From: Zopfochytrium polystomum
Taxonomy: Eukaryota; Chytridiomycota; Chytridiomycetes; Chytridiales; Chytridiaceae
NCBI GenBank assembly: GCA_025765615.1
Contig: JAIVFJ010000141.1
Coordinates: 140,001 to 176,740, forward strand
Direction of reading: 5' to 3'
Length of the DNA stretch: 36,740 nt
The notes beneath the pieces were generated by a model. That model made no database searches, was not told where the DNA came from, and saw nothing but the letters and a program-made list of their open reading frames with translations. Positions 20,758-30,700 of this stretch are shown piece by piece (the stretch's first letter is position 1; each line of letters begins with the position of its first letter). The translations under genes and the position numbers were made by a program.

Positions 20758-21541
20758 AGTCGGTTGAGTGAGATGAGTGAACGAATCTCTCGTCTGAAAG
20801 AGGGGAGCAGCGAGAAGGGCGGGTAAAAGCGCGGGGCACTGGGCAGGCAGAAAGGGGAGGGGTTGGCGAAGAAAGTGGTGGTGGGCACGGGTGAGTGAGA
20901 GTGATTGACGATGGGTGTTGCGAATGATAATGTGGGCTCACGATGTATGATGCTGCTAGTGCATGTGACAAGGCAAGCAGTGATAAAACAACGCCTGAAT
21001 AAATGCTGACGCACATGTCTTTGCATTCTTGTTCTTGTATAGAACCGCACCCGCGCCGCTGCCCGCGGCGGCGTGTTTCCCATCCTCCTTCTCCTCCTCC
21101 TCCTTCTCATCCTCCTCCTCCCCAGACGAAGGGAAGCGACTCCGTGAAAATCGCACCGTTCCGGCCACCTTTGCCGCCGGCATCAGAATAAGCCCATTGA
21201 CTGCCGGATTGTTTGAGCGCTCTCCCAGCTCATCCTCCCGTCCCCGCTTCCTTTCTTGAGGCAAACCGTCCCCGAATCACGGGCAAATGTGACACGAAAT
21301 CTGTCGTTCCAAGACAAGAAAAAAAATCTGTTGTGCGCGAGGGAACGAGCGCGGTCTCCCGCTAGATAATCGGGAAACATTTGTATGCTCGTGTGGCAAG
21401 AGGTACCAGCAGAAGATTGGAAAGATGCGCATGGATTTCGCAAAAACAACTAAAGACCATCAATCGGTCACGACCATCTTAAACTGGAATCGATTCAACC
21501 AAGCCAAACATCCAAAAAATACGCCTTGCCTTTTGCCATAT
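20758..21541. other. Convergent intergenic region
   Basis: Lies between the 3' ends of the AhpD-like gene (+) and the HET gene (-). It contains a TCC-rich stretch (21081-21125) and should hold both polyadenylation regions. AATAAA occurs at 20998-21003 (AATAAATG). No gene supported. Confidence 0.6.
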
Positions 21542-23509
21542 TCAAATCACCCTCACACTGATCTCGTCCGAATGTCCACCTTTCTTGTCCAAGTCCGCCG
21601 AGAAAACCCTGTCAATTAGCTCTATAAACGTCTCCGAGTTGCACTCGTACGGTCGCATCGCATCCGCCTCATTCTTCACGACGCTCGCCATCCTCTCGCA
21701 ATTTTCAAACACGTACTCGGCGCCGTCCCCCGCAAAAGGACCCGCCGTACGCACCAGATGCACGGGGACGCGGTTCGCCACGACCCCCAACAAAACCCTA
21801 CCGCCCGCGGCTGCGTCGTCCTCGTCGACCACCGTCGTCCCGCCGCTCGATTCCGGCGACAGCGGCGACGCCGCCGCGGGAACCACCACGGCCGCCTCAG
21901 CGGCGTCCGCGTCACCGCGTTGGTTTCCTGTCGTCGCCGCCGTCTCGGCGTACCCCCAGCTGTACCACGTCCCCTCTACCAACGCGTGGTGCGTGTAGTA
22001 CACCGACCCCCTCGCTGACGCGCCCGCCTTGCCGCCCTCCACCCCCGTCAGCCCGCCCGGCGTGCGGATGCGCGCGAGCGTCGGCGGCGAGTCGCGGAAC
22101 ACGGCGTCCAGCTCCGGACCCGCCGTCACGCCGGCAGCGATCCCCGCCTCGCTCAGCGACCCTGCCAGCCGCATCCGCAGCTGTGCCGTCGTCAGCACCC
22201 GCGCGGGCACCCGCACCCCGAGCCGGATCGCCGTCGGCGGCGTCTCGGCGTCCCCCGCGAGCACGTACGTGCGCCACGACGCAGGCACGTCGAGCGCCGT
22301 CGTGGTGCGGTTGCGCGAGCAGCTGACCAGCGTGTCGCGCAGCGCCGCGACCAGCGCCGGCCAGGTGTCCGCCGCGAGGAGGGTGCGGCGGGCAAAAGTG
22401 TGGAAGCGCTGCGTCGCGGTCGGGTCCACGTCCGAGACGGGCACCGTGCGCGGGTCGCCGTACGAGCCGAGGTCGACGAAGCCGGACGCGATCAGGAGCG
22501 CAGCCATGCGGAGCTTTGTGGCCACGAAAAACGTCGGGTCGCTGTCTTTCTTGTACGGCAGGAGGTTGCTGATGCCGAGAACCGCCGCCGCCCCAAAGAG
22601 GGTGTCTTGCGCTTTGGAACAGGCGCGCGTCAGAATGTTGGCGAAACTGGTCGTCAGGGACGGTCTCGTCGTTCGACCTTTGGGGCTGCCGCCGAACAGG
22701 TTGGAGAATGTTTTGTGCGCAAAGACCACGTTTTGGCTTGCGCGCACGGCCTTGGCTGCTTTGAAAGAGGTCGCGAGCTCCACGAAGCGCTTGTGCAGCT
22801 CCGTTCTGAGATACGACGCCTTTCCCCCCTCCGTCTGCCGTGTGGAAACAGGTTCAACAAACTCGACCACGGGCGACAGCATCAGCTCCTGGAACGTCCA
22901 CACGCGCGAAAAGTACTCGGTCTTTGCCGCGCGGCCGCACAGCTCCTTGACCGCCGACAGTCCCTCGGTCTCCCAGAACCCGGGCGTCGCGGCGCTCTCC
23001 GACTCGACGACGGCGCGCCACAGCGCGACGAGACACTCCCACAGCGCGTCGTCGCACAGCACAAAGCACCGCGCCGACCGCTCGTAGATCTTGTCCATGA
23101 CGGCGACGTGGTCCGAAATGTCCTTGTCGCTGTCTTGGTCGATCGACAGCACGTCCATCCAGACCGGGAACGGGCTCGCGGCGACGATGGCCTCGACGCG
23201 GCGCGCCTTGGCCGCCGAGGCGAGGAGCGCGGCGCGGGTGGCGCCGAACACGGGGTGCGGGACCGGGGCGAGTCCCCAGACGTGCGAGATCACGGCGTAC
23301 TCGCCCGAGGGGACCCCCCGCACCACGTTGTGCTCGTCGACGATGCAGCTGCCGTGGATGCTGCTGGTGCTGGTGGTGCTGGCGCTGGTGGTGGTGCTTG
23401 CGACGCGGTCGGCGACGCCAGCGTCGTCGGAGCCGTCTTTGTCGATCGCATGTTGCAGCAGCGACGGCGGCATCGGCGGCGGCGTCGGCGTCGGTGTTGG
23501 TGGCGTCAT
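21542..23509 (-). CDS. HET domain protein (heterokaryon incompatibility type)
   Basis: A single uninterrupted frame of 655 residues from the ATG at 23509. The HET domain signature is clear: YAVISHVWG (71-79), FPVWMDVLSIDQ (114-125), VAVMDKIYERSARCFVL (135-151) and YFSRVWTFQELML (199-211). In filamentous fungi HET domains trigger cell death after fusion of genetically different cells, and their fold is related to TIR. Residues 220-655 are not recognised; they contain a Gly/Ala-rich insert around 540-590. An in-frame Met lies 48 codons upstream (23653), but that stretch comes from a TGTCC repeat and looks untranslated, so I chose 23509. The gene diverges from the micro-exon gene at 24369. The target and partner are unknown. 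Confidence 0.85.
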   Translation of the reverse strand: MTPPTPTPTPPPMPPSLLQHAIDKDGSDDAGVADRVASTTTSASTTSTSSIHGSCIVDEHNVVRGVPSGEYAVISHVWGLAPVPHPVFGATRAALLASAAKARRVEAIVAASPFPVWMDVLSIDQDSDKDISDHVAVMDKIYERSARCFVLCDDALWECLVALWRAVVESESAATPGFWETEGLSAVKELCGRAAKTEYFSRVWTFQELMLSPVVEFVEPVSTRQTEGGKASYLRTELHKRFVELATSFKAAKAVRASQNVVFAHKTFSNLFGGSPKGRTTRPSLTTSFANILTRACSKAQDTLFGAAAVLGISNLLPYKKDSDPTFFVATKLRMAALLIASGFVDLGSYGDPRTVPVSDVDPTATQRFHTFARRTLLAADTWPALVAALRDTLVSCSRNRTTTALDVPASWRTYVLAGDAETPPTAIRLGVRVPARVLTTAQLRMRLAGSLSEAGIAAGVTAGPELDAVFRDSPPTLARIRTPGGLTGVEGGKAGASARGSVYYTHHALVEGTWYSWGYAETAATTGNQRGDADAAEAAVVVPAAASPLSPESSGGTTVVDEDDAAAGGRVLLGVVANRVPVHLVRTAGPFAGDGAEYVFENCERMASVVKNEADAMRPYECNSETFIELIDRVFSADLDKKGGHSDEISVRVI

Positions 23510-24236
23510 TATCTGTCCGTTTCTGTCCTGTCCTGTCCTGTCTTGTTTGTTTGTCTTCTTCCTTCCTTTCCATCGATAAGTTTGTCTTCGAGGCGTCCCT
23601 TGCACAACCCTTGGTTGGTTCAGGGCCAATTGTCGGCGCACAGAAAGCAACATAACTCAAACCGCCTTCAAAACCTCAACCCTCAGGTCGGGGGAATCGC
23701 TGCGCTCGGTCAAACCACTTCTACGCGGTCTAAATGCTTCCTTCAAGCGGCTGAGCGAGTCGATTTTGCCGACCACGTTCCGACCAGCTGATCCTCGCGT
23801 TGTCTGCAACTTGTTTGTTTTTGCCTGTGGAGGAAGGTTGGAGGGAATGAAGTTGCGAGTAATAGGTTGAAAAGCAGTCAAGTTCGCAGCACCTGCACAG
23901 CACCTGACATTTACGCCGCATCCCGACGTCTGGTGCCGCAGCGGAGCGGGTCTGGCGGCGATGCCCTCAGCCGCGCTGCTCAGACGGAATCGCGTCCGCA
24001 AGTGCGCAGCTCGCGGGAACAGTAATCCAGCAGGGACGACAAGCCCCGTCGTGCCTGCCGGTCCCAGAAAATCCAAAGAATTAAAGCAGACACAAACCAA
24101 CTACCGAATGTGGTCGAAACCCTTTACAAAAAGTAAATTCCGCCGGGCGCCGGGTACATTTACACTCTGGGCTGAGTCGACAAACCTGGCGGCGCAGCCC
24201 CAAGCTGCCAGCAGGCGACACGCCGTCCCCCGGGCG
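23510..24236. other. Divergent promoter region
   Basis: Shared upstream region of the HET gene (-) and the micro-exon gene (+). It has a TGTCC pentamer repeat at 23516-23540 just above the HET start. A minus-strand open frame at 23657-24100 exists, but I see no family, and it lacks a convincing link to the HET gene. Confidence 0.55.
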
Positions 24237-24243
24237 TATAAAA
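24237..24243 (+). promoter_or_regulatory. TATA box of the micro-exon gene
   Basis: TATAAAA in a GC-rich setting, 132 bp upstream of the proposed start codon. Transcription would be expected near 24267, which coincides with the first ATG (24266). Confidence 0.7.
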
Positions 24244-24265
24244 GCAGTGCGCCTAGCCACTAACC

Positions 24266-24343
24266 ATGGCTACCGTACTCTCACCGCCGACCCGCTCTTC
24301 TCTCCTCTCCAGGCGCTCCTCTACTGCGACAACGTTGGCGTAA
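24266..24343 (+). other. Possible upstream ORF
   Basis: ATG to TAA, 25 codons, in the leader of the micro-exon gene. The ATG has a good context (ACCATGG) but lies at the predicted cap site, so it may be untranslated or not even transcribed. Confidence 0.3.
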
Positions 24344-24368
24344 CAAATCGCTCTTCGAACAAATAACG

Positions 24369-25605
24369 ATGGTGTCCTCACGGCTCGCGACGTACCTCGC
24401 CGCTGTCCTGACTCTGTTTTCCCTCGCCTCCGTCGTGCATGCTGCTTCGAAGATCGCGTCCCCAAAGGCCATGATTGGAGTTGGTTCGTTCCACCTTGCT
24501 GCGACCCCCCCCTCCTCCATTTCGAACCACTTGCTCCACACCCCCGACACTCCTCTATAGTTGATGACCGCATTTCTTAATCGTGACTCCTGGATGACCT
24601 CCTGAAAACGAAACCTCCTCCGCAGCTCGTAATGCTGTTTCGGGAACCGCAGTCGGGCGAGGCGCTTCCTCTGCTATACCCAATGGAATCGGGCCGAAGA
24701 ATGCAGGTGAGCTCGGAAGGCGATTCCACCTCTTGATACTTTCTTTTGACTATCTCCTTTCATCCCCCACCTTCGACTAAATGCCTCACCCTCAAACGCC
24801 AAACACTTCCCTTTTTATCCGACGATCACCAAACTCTGCGTCCTCAGCCGTCAGCAAAATTCGTGAGTACCTCTCGTGGCATTTTTTTTGACAGCGTTCT
24901 TCAACGACCAAATGATCAAACTGCGTTAACGACGTTTCATACATCCAGCCGTTCGGGCGCCCATATTAAATTCCTACAGCTCGGCCCGGTCTGCTGGTAA
25001 GTAACCTGCAGGCTGTGAGAGGAAACCATACCGCTCTTCGACTATATCGCCTGAAACAACCAACCTCTGCCATTTTCGATCACAGGCACGATCAGCAACC
25101 GTAAGAAAATCTCGCGTTTGACTTTTTTAGCCCATTTTTCAAATCAAGTTCTCACTTACCATCGAAGCAGTTCGCAGCTTGGCCAGAATCGGTAAGTCCT
25201 ATGCTGATACGACCTTGTCCGTCCGCTGACTCTCCCTTGCTCATTCTCATCGCGGTTTACACGCTACGCATCCCCGTTCAACCAGACAAGCGGCGTAAGT
25301 CTCTCTGCTGTTTTTGGGTTCCGCTTCGTTTATTTTGGGGAAGCCAGATGTGGGGGAAGGGCTGGGATGGGGTGTGAGAGTTACTTAGTCGGCGAATCCG
25401 TTAACTCAATCCTCATATTCCCAGCTGCCAACGGTCAGTAAGCCAAGAAGGAAATTCGTTGTTTGCCACGTATTTTAAACGTCGTCTCCGTTTGTCGAAC
25501 GAAAACAGAAATCAAAGGACGAGTGAGCGTTTTACCTTTCTATTTTTGCCACGTTTCAATGTTTCCGCTTATTTGCTTCTCCTCTCAAATCAGGGCAAAC
25601 GCTAA
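24369..25605 (+). CDS. Secreted basic protein encoded by micro-exons
   Basis: I read ten exons: 24369-24483, 24626-24706, 24848-24862, 24949-24996, 25086-25100, 25171-25191, 25286-25294, 25425-25433, 25509-25522 and 25594-25605. Their lengths are 115, 81, 15, 48, 15, 21, 9, 9, 14 and 12 coding nt. All nine introns (70-142 nt) start GT and end AG, most with GTRAGT-like donors and CAG acceptors. Exons 2 to 8 are multiples of three in phase 1, so each can be skipped without a frameshift. The sum is 112 residues. The first 25 form a classic signal peptide (hydrophobic AAVLTLFSLA core, VVHA cleavage site). The mature part is rich in Ala, Ser, Ile, Arg and Lys, has no Cys, and ends in Gly-Lys-Arg with another Lys-Arg at 100-101. 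No family recognised. Exon 4 could have an inner acceptor at 24979. It is probably a secreted peptide or effector. Confidence 0.65.
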
Positions 25606-26495
25606 GAAATCGCACGTGTCCCTCGAGCTGTAGTACATTCATATATTGCCTTCCAGTTCCTTTCAGTGCTGTACGTTTTGCGAAACCTTTTTTACCTTCG
25701 CGCATTTTCTTTCTACGACCGCGCAGTTCCACACCGAATCAATACATGCAGTCTTCTATCTTTGTACTCTTCTCGTTGGGAATACCACCACAGAATATGG
25801 TTCGTTGCTCGTCTGCTCAGCTCGGCTGGGGCCCCGGAATTGCGATTGTGGGGGCCGTCGACCCTTAGACAGAGACCAAGAATTCCCCGAAGCCGGCGAT
25901 AGCGTCGAGGTGCGACTGAAACGGACATCTCAATCCCACGTCTGGGATGGCGAAGAGAAAAATTGACGGTTAAGTGGCGCACTTCCCTTCCCTGTCGCAC
26001 CAGATCGATGTGTTTACATGTTCCCTCCACGAGCTCCAGAGGCCTCATCCACCATCTCACCTACTCAAACGAACCACTAACGCCCCTCGTCCACGAGATC
26101 TCCGGTCGCGACGTGCTCCACTCCTCGGATCTCCGCCCGCCCCCCGCAACTTGTACCAAGCTGTGGTCCGGTGGCGGCCTCTGTTGTATGCGCGTGTGAA
26201 TGCCGTTGTCTCTTGCTTGCTGACCACCTGCAGTTCTTTTGAAAGCGAGCGAAATCTAAGAGCGGATGACTGAGGTGGAAGAAACAATGTGTCACCACAA
26301 ATAGTTATTGGTCGATGAAACTTCTTGTTTGCTTCAGGAGAGTTGAGAAAGGGAGGACGAAACGCATAATTCAGACCGCACTTCTCGAATCTTCAATGGC
26401 GGCAGGATCCTGTTCTCGAAGCAGACTGACTTTTTTGTAATCAATACGTCCTGCGAGCGCGTCCGCTGGTTTGCCGCCCTCTAGCACTCAAACAG
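25606..26495. other. No firm gene
   Basis: 3' flank of the micro-exon gene and likely upstream part of the next gene. A 40-codon plus-strand frame (25746-25868) and a frame ending near 26199 are open but have no recognisable product. Acceptor-like and donor-like words occur, so unseen exons of the gene at 26496 could lie here. Confidence 0.45.
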
Positions 26496-27031
26496 GTCGC
26501 GTGGGCGTTTTTCGCCCCGCCATCTCTCACCACATCGAGGCTAAAGTCAGAATGGGCTGAGGAGGAACGTGACGGTTCCCCACGTCCGGCGTCAGTTGCC
26601 CAATCGATTCCTGGCTGCCCGCCGCCAAAGCTGAAGCAGTGGTCTTTTGGCGCAAATGCGCGAAGCTCTGACGTTGAAAATGATGGACGGAAAGAGCTTG
26701 CAGAGATGACGGCAAGGGCCTCGGACGGTGTCAATGGTCTGCGAGACTCGGTACGAGTAAAAGCCGAAGTCGACGTGGCCAATCAGACGGCTTGGATTAA
26801 TAGGTTACATTACACTAACGAGTGCGATCTATCCACACAAACAAGAAGGCGACTGAACAGATTAAAGTGGAAGAGAGAATGTTCCTACGCATTGGATCTG
26901 TTGTGTCTGACTCTCAGATTACATTAGAGGGGATCGACGAGAATCCTCAGACGTTACTTACGACTCAGGTTCGACGAAACGATCGCCGACGGGACGAGTT
27001 GAAGAATCATACTACCTGCCCGATCCTCTGA
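26496..27031 (+). CDS. Partial gene, coiled-coil-like protein of unknown family
   Basis: Two protein-like blocks on the plus strand join in phase 0: 26496-26756 and 26846-27031, across an 89-nt interval with a GTAAAA donor, a CACTAAC branch-site word at 26814-26820 and an AACAAG acceptor. The first block contains LKSEWAEEERDGS and KQWSFGANARSSDVEN. The second reads KATEQIKVEERMFLRIGSV and later LTTQVRRNDRRRDELKN, ending at TGA 27029-27031. The charged, Leu/Val-spaced composition suggests helices or a coiled coil. No start codon is visible before 26496 in frame, so 5' exons are missing from my model, or the gene starts at the Met at 26706. The family is not recognised and the splice points are tentative. 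Confidence 0.4.
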
Positions 27032-27396
27032 ATCCTGCGCCACTGACACTCTACTGAGTTCTTCGCTTCCGATACGGTCTCCCTGGTTCCGACGATTTCC
27101 ACCGTGCTAACAGTGAACGGGGCACAAAGACGATGAAAATCAGGCTGGTGATGGTGTGGACAAGAGTCTTGTGAAGCTTAGGGCAACAGCCCTGGTTGGC
27201 CAAAGTGGAATTGCAACTTTTTGTGCAGCAGTCGCAGACTGCTGAGAGGGGCCTTACCTGATCACAACAGCCATCCAAAACGAAAAGCAACATCCCCAAC
27301 GTGCCTCTCCTCCTTAATCACAGACACAGCTTCACATTCCGTGACTTCCGTTCTCCCACCTGTCAGAGCCCCCTACTGGATGAAACCCTTCGTCTG
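27032..27396. other. Spacer left of the Ty3 element
   Basis: No recognised gene. A minus-strand open frame at 27051-27299 has a Cys-rich stretch (CDCCTKSC ... GCC) before a hydrophobic segment; it has no supporting start context or family and is not called. Confidence 0.5.
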
Positions 27397-27704
27397 TGTC
27401 AGGAACAGGGCAGGACAGGACAAGGCAGACAAGGAACTGAGAGGAGTGATGATTGTATTGGAAACAATAATTCACTTGAGGGATGGGACAGGTCCCCCAT
27501 CCCCCTTTTATACCTTTTGAGAGTGTTCCTTGTCAAGACTCCAAGAAAGTTCCAGAAAGAGCAATTAGTAATACAATGATACCAATGATACCAATGACAA
27601 CAAGACAAGTCAGGAAAGCAAAGAAGGTTCCAGAAGGTTCCACAAGGTTCCATGAAGGAATGTTCTAGAAGGTTCCAGAGGTTTCCAGAGGGTGATTCAT
27701 AACA
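27397..27704 (-). repeat. 3' LTR of copy 1
   Basis: 308 bp, starting TGTTATGAATCACC and ending GTTCCTGACA on the minus strand, with the TG...CA ends typical of LTRs. It matches 32304-32611 completely by eye. Confidence 0.95.
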
Positions 27705-27719
27705 TCATCTCCCCCTTTT
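27705..27719 (-). promoter_or_regulatory. Polypurine tract for plus-strand DNA priming
   Basis: AAAAGGGGGAGATGA directly abuts the 3' LTR. RNase H leaves such a tract as primer for second-strand synthesis. It also encodes the last residues and the TGA stop of pol. Confidence 0.8.
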
Positions 27720-30700
27720 AGGCCTCTTCTGCAACTTGGTGGGGTACCTGGTCTTGAACTCGAGCAGAAGGTCTTGGCAGTGAGTGAGGTTTGACTCAGG
27801 CTCCCAGGTGTTGTCAGCATCTGAGTAACCTTTCCACTTAACAAGGAACTTGAGTGTTCTTCCAAACCACTTGGCATCCAAGATTTGTTCAACCTCAAAT
27901 TCCTCTTCACCTTCTACCTCAACTGGAGGAGGAGGAGGAACAACTCTGCCTGGAATGGAATTGGCCACAAACTTCTCTAAAAGGCTGACATGGAAAACTG
28001 GGTGGATCTTCATGGATGCAGGGAGATCCAGCTTGAAGGTGACTGGATTGATTTGCTCCAAGATCTTGAAAGGACCCAACTTGAGGTTGTCTAGCTTGGG
28101 ACTTGGTCTTTTGGTCTGCAAGTTCTTCCTCAGAAGCCAAACTTGCTGACCCACAGCAAGGTCATGGTCCATTCTGTGAGTGTTGGCAAATCTTGAGGCA
28201 TCTTCTTGGGCTTGCTTCAGGGTGGAGTCCAGGAAGGAGTTGATGATCTTGAGCTTATGTAAGTGTGAAGCCGCAGCAGGAGCTTGGACATTGGATAGGG
28301 TCTCTTGTCCCAGAAGATCTCCTCTTGGATTGAAGCCATAGGTTGCAAAGAAAGGAGATAGCTGGGTGCTTGAGTGGAGAGAATTGTTGAGAGCAAATTC
28401 TGCCAGTGGAAGGAGGGTGGGCCAATCATCCTGTTGATAGCTGACATAGCACCTCAAATACTGCTCCAGAGTCTGGTTTGTTCTTTCTGTTTGTCCATCA
28501 GTCTGAGGGTGATAAGCAGTTGACAGTTGAGACTTGATTCCAAGGGCTGCTGTGAGTGCTTTCCAAAATTGAGATCTGAACTGTGGTCCTCTGTCACTGA
28601 CGATTGACTGAGGCAGCCCATGGAGCCTGAATATGTGCTGCAAAAACAGGTCTGCTGTTCCTTGTGCATCTATATTCTCAGTGCAGGGGATGAAATGGGC
28701 CAACTTTGTCCTTCTGCAGATGACAACAAGGATAGAGTCAAATCCATGGGATGGGGGCAGTTTCACAATGAAGTCCATGGATATTGATGACCAAGGGCTG
28801 ATGGCAATTGGGAGGGGCTCCAGAAGTCCATAGGGCTTGTGTCTGCTGGATTTGTTTCTTTGACAGGTTTCACAGCTGCTGACATAGTTCTTGATGTACT
28901 TCCTCATGCCTGGCCAGTAGAAGTCTCTGGAAACAAGCTCATAGGTCTTGTGCTCTCCTGGGTGTCCAGCTGTTGCTGCATCATGCCTTGTCTTGAGTAT
29001 CTCAAGTTTTTCCTCTTCTTGGCTGATTTGAATCTTGTGAGGCTTGGGGTCCTTGGAAATAGCATGGGCCCACACACTGTCAGGAAGCAATGAAAGGTGT
29101 GTCTTGGATGGTGGGGTGAAACCATCTCCCCCTTCAGGTGCAAGGTCTGTTCTTCTTGACAGGGCATCAGCCACAGTGTTAAGGTGGCCAGGAGAATAGC
29201 ACAGCTTAAAGTCATACTCAGAGAGCAGTTCAGCCCACCTGGCATGCCTCTGCTTGAGCAACCTCCTTGCCCTGAAGAAGGTGAGGTTCTTGTGATCAGA
29301 ATAGACAGAGATGCCTTTAGAACCAGCCAAGTAGTGTCTCCAGAATTTGAATGCTTCCACAATTGCAAGCAACTCCTTGTCATGGACTGTGTAGTTACAC
29401 TCAGCACTGTTCAGCTTCCTGGAGTAATATGCCACTGGATGCAGAGGAGCAGAGGGGTCCTGAGAGCTTGGCTGGGACAGAACAGCGCCAAGGGCATAGT
29501 CTGAGGCATCAGTTTCCAAGGTGAAGGGAAGCAAGGGATCCACATGCTTAAGGAGTGGTGCACTTGTGGTTGCTGTCTTAAGAGCTAGCCAGGCTTGCTC
29601 TGCTGCTGGGGTCCATTCAAACTTGGTGGTCTTCTTGGTGAGATCAGTGAGAGGCTTGGCTATGGCAGAATAGTTGGCAATGAAGGTTCTGTAGAAGTTG
29701 CAAAATCCAAGGAAGCTTTGAACATCCTTGATGGAATTTGGAGCCTTCCATTCAAGAATAGTTTGGATCTTGTCTGGTGCCATGGAGATCCCTTTGTCAG
29801 ACACAATGAACCCCAAAAACTCAATGGAGGTCTTGTGGAATTCACACTTCTCCAGCTTTGCATAGAGGTGATGCTGTCTGAGTCTCTCCAAGACAGTCTT
29901 GACATGTCCCATATGGCTTGCAGTGTCAGATGAAAATACCAGGATATCATCCAGGTAGACAATGACAAAAAGGTCCAGAATATCCCTGAAGATGTCATTC
30001 ATCATGCCTTGGAAAATAGCTGGAGCATTGGTAAGTCCAAAGGGCATAACCAAGTACTCAAAGTGACCGTATTTGCATCTGAAGGCAGTCTTCCATTGAT
30101 CCTGGGGCTTAATTCTGACCAAATTGTAGGCACCTCTGAGGTCAATCTTGGAAAATATCCTTGCATGGCTCAGTTTGTCCAGTAATTCAGAGATGAGAGG
30201 CAGTGGATAGCGGTTCTTGACTGTCATCTCATTGAGATCTCTGTAGTCCACACAGGGTCTCAGTCCCCCATCCTTCTTCTTGACAAAAAAGATGGGAGCT
30301 CCAGCTGGTGACTTGGAAGGTTGGATGAATCCCTTGTTCAGCATTTCTTCAATGTATTCTTGGAGGGCCTTGGCTTCTGGTGGAGAGAGGTGGTACAGTG
30401 GCTTGAAAGGTGGGCTGCAAGTTTCATCCTTGAGTGGGATTTCACAGTCATAAGGCCTCTGAGCTGGTAGCAGGTCTGCCTTGGTCTTGGAAAACACATC
30501 AGCATAAGGGAGATATTCTTTTGGTAGCTTGGATGCCAGCAAAAGGTCTGATGGGTCCAGGTTGTCGTGCTCTTCAGCAGTGGGGCTTGAATTCTTGACT
30601 GGGAACTGTGATTCTTGAATCTTTGACTGAGAGTTCTGTTCTTGGCAAAGACTGTGAGCTGTGGAACTTGAATCTTGAATGTGGACTGTGAACTGTGGTA

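Noticed and set aside
23510..23653. 48-codon upstream extension of the HET protein
   Set aside because: The extension translates a TGTCC repeat and has no domain sense; the ATG at 23509 gives the usual short leader before the HET domain.
22400..23791. 463-codon plus-strand open frame
   Set aside because: It lies antisense to the HET gene, whose frame has clear domain motifs. Long opposite frames are common in GC-rich coding DNA.
23657..24100. 147-codon minus-strand frame upstream of HET
   Set aside because: It is open and ends sensibly, but no family, signal or splice link to HET can be shown.
25746..25868. 40-codon plus-strand frame after the micro-exon gene
   Set aside because: Short, without a recognisable product; could be chance or an unannotated alternative exon.
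27051..27299. Cys-rich minus-strand frame with a hydrophobic segment
   Set aside because: The Cys pattern is tempting for a small secreted protein, but the hydrophobic part is internal, there is no signal peptide and no exon context.
27850..29933. Plus-strand frames inside the Ty3 element
   Set aside because: Antisense to pol; duplicated exactly in copy 2, as expected for shadows.
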